The position numbers were made by a program, and so were the translations under genes. A DNA stretch of 9,299 nt, from contig JAEXAZ010000244.1 in NCBI GenBank assembly GCA_023394255.1, positions 1 to 9,299 on the forward strand, read 5' to 3'. Of the stretch, positions 6,612-9,299 are shown piece after piece. A model generated the notes under the pieces. The model was given only the letters and a program-made list of their open reading frames with translations. It did not search any database and was not told the origin of the DNA. How positions within the stretch are numbered: position 1 is the first letter of the stretch; each line of letters starts with the position of its first letter. The stretch is from Bacillota bacterium (GTDB taxonomy: Bacteria > Bacillota > Clostridia > Oscillospirales > Ruminococcaceae).

Positions 6612-6645
6612 CGGATGACAAAATATTTGCATCTTTTCGGATGAC
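6612..6645 (+). promoter_or_regulatory. Two CGGATGAC direct repeats, candidate activator (MalT-box-like) sites
   Basis: CGGATGAC occurs at 6612-6619 and 6638-6645, 26 bp apart and in the same direction. The core GGATGA equals the E. coli MalT box GGA(T/G)GA. The nearer copy is at about -41 to -36 relative to the expected start of the following promoter, the usual place of the proximal MalT site. A MalT-type regulator is encoded downstream at 7638 onward. Binding is inferred, because that protein's DNA-binding domain is not in the window. Confidence 0.4.
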
Positions 6646-6673
6646 GACAAAGGGATTCCCGCCAAGTTATAAT
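6644..6673 (+). promoter_or_regulatory. Candidate activator-dependent promoter of the aldolase gene
   Basis: A consensus TATAAT lies at 6668-6673. The best -35 is poor (ACGACA, 6644-6649, 18-nt spacing), as is common where an activator replaces it. Transcription would start near 6680. The leader of about 50 nt ends in GGGGGAG before the ATG at 6729, which also rules out the earlier ATG at 6675. Confidence 0.55.
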
Positions 6674-6728
6674 AATGATTAATATAAAACCGGTTAAATC
6701 AACTCGTAACAAGGGGGAGAGTCCTAAC

Positions 6729-7529
6729 ATGAACAAATTGGAAAATCAAATGGTATCACTCTTACGCCGTATGCGTGAGGAGTTTTATTTAGTGAGCGTC
6801 AAAGGCGAATTTGAAGCAGAAGGCGCCAGGCAGGAGGAACTGCTCCGTTTGAAAGAAATCGCTACCAAGGCCGAGGTGGCAATGACTGTAAAAATCGGCG
6901 GTTGCGAGGCTATTACTGATATGCGCATGGCTCGCGCCATTGGTGCCAATCAAATTGTCGCGCCCATGATAGAGTCGGCTTTTGCCGCTCAAAAATATCT
7001 GAACGCTGCAAAGCTTGTTTTCTCTGAAAGCGAACTTGCTGAACTTGGATTGTTCATTAATGTGGAAACCGTGGATGGAGTCCGCAACTTTGACGCCATA
7101 TGCAGCCTCCCCGCCAGTGCGGCTCTGACGGGACTGGACATAGGAAGGGTGGACATGGCGGGTTCCATGGGCCTTCTTCCCGAAGATTGCAACAGCAGCC
7201 AGGTTTTTGATGTGTGCCTTTCCATGTGCAAAAGATGGAAAGCGGTTTATCCTGAGAAGGAATTTGTCATCGGCGGATTTTTGAACCCTCAGACCATCAG
7301 TTTTCTGGAAGCCATGCCTGCCGAATGTAAGGTAGGCTGTGAATCCAAAAAAGTGGTACTGGCATCCGGTGTTATTCAGGAAGCCAAACTACGGGCCGCA
7401 TTTGCCAGTGCTATCGAGTTTGAACGTCTTTGGTATCAGAACTGCATGAATGATTACCAGCAACTTACCGGAAAAAATTGGGCCTATTTTGAGGCACTCC
7501 CCAAATATCAAGCGTTAATGGCGGAATAA
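6729..7529 (+). CDS. HpcH/HpaI aldolase/citrate lyase family protein
   Basis: This 266-residue cytoplasmic enzyme has the phosphoenolpyruvate/pyruvate TIM-barrel fold, whose members cleave or form C-C bonds at 2-oxo acids or acyl-CoA compounds. Motifs in order are SVKGEFEAEGAR (about 23-34), VKIGGCEAITD (54-64), IVAPMIES (76-83), FINVETVDG (109-117) and LDIGRVDMAGSMGL (136-149). Glu113 and Asp142 sit where the family binds its divalent metal. The KIGG-EA and GRVD signatures suggest the subgroup also found in surface-sugar gene clusters rather than classical HpaI; the exact reaction is unknown. The start is placed at ATG 6729 because GGGGGAG lies 9 nt upstream. An in-frame ATG at 6675 would add 18 residues but lies directly after the -10 box, before the likely transcription start. 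It stands alone between two promoters and could serve the catabolic pathway of the TRAP cargo. Confidence 0.87.
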   Translation: MNKLENQMVSLLRRMREEFYLVSVKGEFEAEGARQEELLRLKEIATKAEVAMTVKIGGCEAITDMRMARAIGANQIVAPMIESAFAAQKYLNAAKLVFSESELAELGLFINVETVDGVRNFDAICSLPASAALTGLDIGRVDMAGSMGLLPEDCNSSQVFDVCLSMCKRWKAVYPEKEFVIGGFLNPQTISFLEAMPAECKVGCESKKVVLASGVIQEAKLRAAFASAIEFERLWYQNCMNDYQQLTGKNWAYFEALPKYQALMAE

Positions 7530-7530
7530 G

Positions 7531-7554
7531 TGTTTCCTGAAATTTCCAGAAACA
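7531..7554 (+). other. Weak inverted repeat after the aldolase gene
   Basis: TGTTTC (7531-7536) and GAAACA (7549-7554) are separated by 12 nt directly after the stop codon. There is no U-run behind it, so it is a poor terminator and transcription may continue into the regulator gene. Confidence 0.3.
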
Positions 7555-7568
7555 ATCGCACGGCTTAT

Positions 7569-7598
7569 TTGCAGACCCTTCTAAAAAAATGATATACT
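7569..7598 (+). promoter_or_regulatory. Weak candidate promoter of the MalT-like regulator gene
   Basis: TATACT (7593-7598) is a good -10. The -35 at 7569-7574 (TTGCAG) matches only its first three bases and is 18 nt away. The leader to the start codon would be about 33 nt. Transcription from the aldolase promoter is a possible alternative. Confidence 0.4.
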
Positions 7599-7637
7599 AA
7601 ACCCAATTTTATAGGAAGGTCAAGGTGATCCGCTGTG

Positions 7638-9299
7638 ATGCAGCCGTCGGAACAAAAGCAGCACGTTTATCTACCGGAACGTTTGAAAACGAAACTCCAT
7701 CAGATTGTGGCATATCCCCTTACTCTGGTATCAGCTCCAATGGGCTATGGAAAGACCACAGCAGTCAAAGAGTATCTGATCCGCCAGGAGGTGAGTCCCT
7801 GGGAAACTCCTCCGGCAGTTTTGTGGCAGCGCCTCTTTGGTGATGAAATTCCGGATTTTTGGGAAGATTTTTTGACCGCCTTTGAGACGATAGACCCTTC
7901 CTTTTCCGGAGCGCTTCGGGAAGTTCCGTTGCCTGTGGAAGGCGTCCATCAGCGAATTTTTCTTCGGCTGTTCAGGGGGTTTTGTCAGCAGCTGGCCGCC
8001 CCCACCGTCCTTGTTTTGGATGGTGTCCGGCTCGACGTCCATCCAGAGATCCGGGATTTCCTGCATTTTTTTGTACAGTCGCTCCCGGAAAACTTTCATC
8101 TTGTCCTCATAGGGCGTTCAAAGGATTTAAAAAATGACGACCTTTTTCGGATTTACGGGTTAATCAACTATATTTCTCTGGAGTACTTTGAGTTTTCTCC
8201 CAAGGATATCGAACGGTATTTCAAATTATACGGAATCGCCCTTTCGTCCAAAGATGTGCAGCGCCTGCACATTCTCTCTTCCGGTTGGATCGCGATCATT
8301 CATATGAACCTTCTGGAATATATGGAGCACAACAGATTCCTTCCGGAATATGAAATTTTTCAAATTCTGGAACGCATCGTCTTTGCACCCTTACCGGAAC
8401 GGACCAAGGAGTTCCTTTCCGTAATCAGCGTGGCTGAAAGCTTTTCCATAGAGCAGGCAGAGTATCTCTGGGGAAAAGGTGATGCCAAAGCGCTTCTAAA
8501 TGATCTGGGCAGCGATGGCCTTTGCATCAGCTATCACCGTACTGACGGACGCTTTCGGCTTTCCCCGGCCTTTGCCGCATATTTTGAAAAACAAAACCGT
8601 CAGCTCCCAGAAGAAAAAAGAAATCAGCGATTGAACAAACTGGCTGAATGGTATCTGAAAAACGATGACAATGCGCTTGCCCGCCGTCTTTATCACCGCA
8701 TAAAAAATTTCGATGCCCTGATGGACGCAGTTGAAAAGCGACGGTTTATCGTGCTGTATGGCCTGGATGAACAGGAATTTATGGCCTATTACACCGACTG
8801 TCCCCCTGAAATCCGTGCCCGCCATCCAAAGGCCATCCTCACTTTCGCCCGGCAGATGTTCGCCTTTGGCAGCCATGAAATGGGAAAAGAAGTCTGCACG
8901 GAATTCGAGAAAATTATGGAGGAAAACCGGGATCTGAATGAAGAAACCCGCAGCCAGCTCAAGGGCACCTATGAGCTGCTGCTCTGTTATGCCCAGTATA
9001 ACGATCTTGAACAGATGCTGGTGCATATTTACCGGGCCAAAGCGCTTCTGGATAACCGTCGGGCGGCGATTCCCTGGCCAGACACCGGGCTCAACGACGC
9101 CCTCTCGATTTTGTATATGTTCCACCGCCAGCCGGGGAGCCTGCAAAATGAAGTGGCTTTGTATCTGGAATATAATCCGCTCTATTCCTACCTTATCTGC
9201 GGGCGCCTTGACGGTGCCGATCTGGTGCTTCAGGCGGAGGCCCTCTATGTCACTGGGGATCTGCAGGGGGCGGAAATTGTTTTGCACAAGGCTCTACTG
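7638..9299 (+). CDS. MalT/LuxR-type ATP-dependent transcriptional regulator (3' end outside window)
   Basis: The frame is open for 554 codons to the window end. The protein belongs to the large (about 800-900 residue) STAND-type regulators related to MalT. The N-terminus has VYLPERLKTKLHQI, then a Walker A loop APMGYGKTT (33-41, Lys39), and a Walker B strand TVLVLDGV with Asp128. A segment LEYFEFSPKDIERYF (about 184-198) matches the usual helix after the nucleotide site. A winged-helix-like part follows (about 258-330), then helical repeats of TPR/SARP-like character. The C-terminal LuxR helix-turn-helix must lie downstream. Such proteins form ATP-dependent oligomers when they bind a small inducer, then activate promoters. 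The start is ATG 7638; an in-frame GTG at 7635 is as likely, because AGGTGATC at 7623-7630 (a full match to the 16S rRNA end) is better placed for it. Walker B has Asp-Gly instead of the common Asp-Asp. Confidence 0.88.
   Translation, partial: MQPSEQKQHVYLPERLKTKLHQIVAYPLTLVSAPMGYGKTTAVKEYLIRQEVSPWETPPAVLWQRLFGDEIPDFWEDFLTAFETIDPSFSGALREVPLPVEGVHQRIFLRLFRGFCQQLAAPTVLVLDGVRLDVHPEIRDFLHFFVQSLPENFHLVLIGRSKDLKNDDLFRIYGLINYISLEYFEFSPKDIERYFKLYGIALSSKDVQRLHILSSGWIAIIHMNLLEYMEHNRFLPEYEIFQILERIVFAPLPERTKEFLSVISVAESFSIEQAEYLWGKGDAKALLNDLGSDGLCISYHRTDGRFRLSPAFAAYFEKQNRQLPEEKRNQRLNKLAEWYLKNDDNALARRLYHRIKNFDALMDAVEKRRFIVLYGLDEQEFMAYYTDCPPEIRARHPKAILTFARQMFAFGSHEMGKEVCTEFEKIMEENRDLNEETRSQLKGTYELLLCYAQYNDLEQMLVHIYRAKALLDNRRAAIPWPDTGLNDALSILYMFHRQPGSLQNEVALYLEYNPLYSYLICGRLDGADLVLQAEALYVTGDLQGAEIVLHKALL

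Noticed and set aside
6424..6665. Small genes on either strand between the TRAP operon and the aldolase
   Set aside because: Neither frame has a good start with ribosome binding site or a known motif, and they overlap each other almost fully.
6675..6728. N-terminal extension of the aldolase from the ATG at 6675
   Set aside because: The ATG directly follows the TATAAT box, so it would precede the transcript start, and it has no ribosome binding site. ATG 6729 has GGGGGAG at good distance.
8496..9287. 263-codon open frame on the minus strand
   Set aside because: It lies wholly opposite the MalT-like gene, whose plus-strand frame has Walker motifs and runs to the window end. The minus-strand translation shows no recognisable domain.
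1..9299. CRISPR array, tRNA, rRNA or known riboswitch
   Set aside because: No regularly spaced repeats, no tRNA cloverleaf and no aptamer signature were recognised on either strand.

Overview
The window looks like an accessory, catabolic-gene region of an anaerobic Gram-positive bacterium of the class Clostridia, probably near Oscillospiraceae/Ruminococcaceae. The evidence is a large serine recombinase with a zinc ribbon, a lipoprotein-type TRAP binding protein, strong purine-rich Shine-Dalgarno sequences (one extending to AGGTGATC) and moderate base composition. The family calls come from reading motifs by eye; no database search was possible.

Layout: (1) 1-1076 (+) is the C-terminal part of a large serine recombinase cut by the window edge, so a mobile element borders or enters the region. 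(2) 1194-1233 is a perfect hairpin between convergent genes. (3) 1250-2008 (-) is a GntR/FCD-family repressor with its own promoter and an overlapping palindrome. (4) 2156-2989 (-) is a TIM-barrel sugar isomerase/epimerase with the metal ligands of the D-tagatose 3-epimerase family. (5) 2990-3228 is a divergent control region with a 38-bp near-perfect palindrome centred on TTGTATACAA and further GTATAC cores inside the promoters on either side. (6) 3229-6295 (+) is a TRAP transporter operon (binding lipoprotein, small permease, large permease) with a hairpin after the first gene and a strong terminator at the end. (7) 6349-6667 has no convincing gene, but its right end holds a promoter preceded by two CGGATGAC repeats. 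(8) 6729-7529 (+) is an HpcH/HpaI-type aldolase/citrate-lyase-like enzyme. (9) 7638 to the end (+) is a MalT/LuxR-type ATPase regulator without its C-terminus.

Working model (inference): the TRAP transporter imports a carboxylated compound, for example a sugar acid or related hydroxy acid. The epimerase/isomerase rearranges it or a derivative, and the aldolase may cleave a 2-oxo acid intermediate. The GntR/FCD protein senses the substrate or an intermediate and releases the divergent promoters. The MalT-like protein may activate the aldolase promoter through GGATGA boxes. The substrate cannot be read from the sequence, and no kinase or dehydrogenase is visible, so the pathway is incomplete here.
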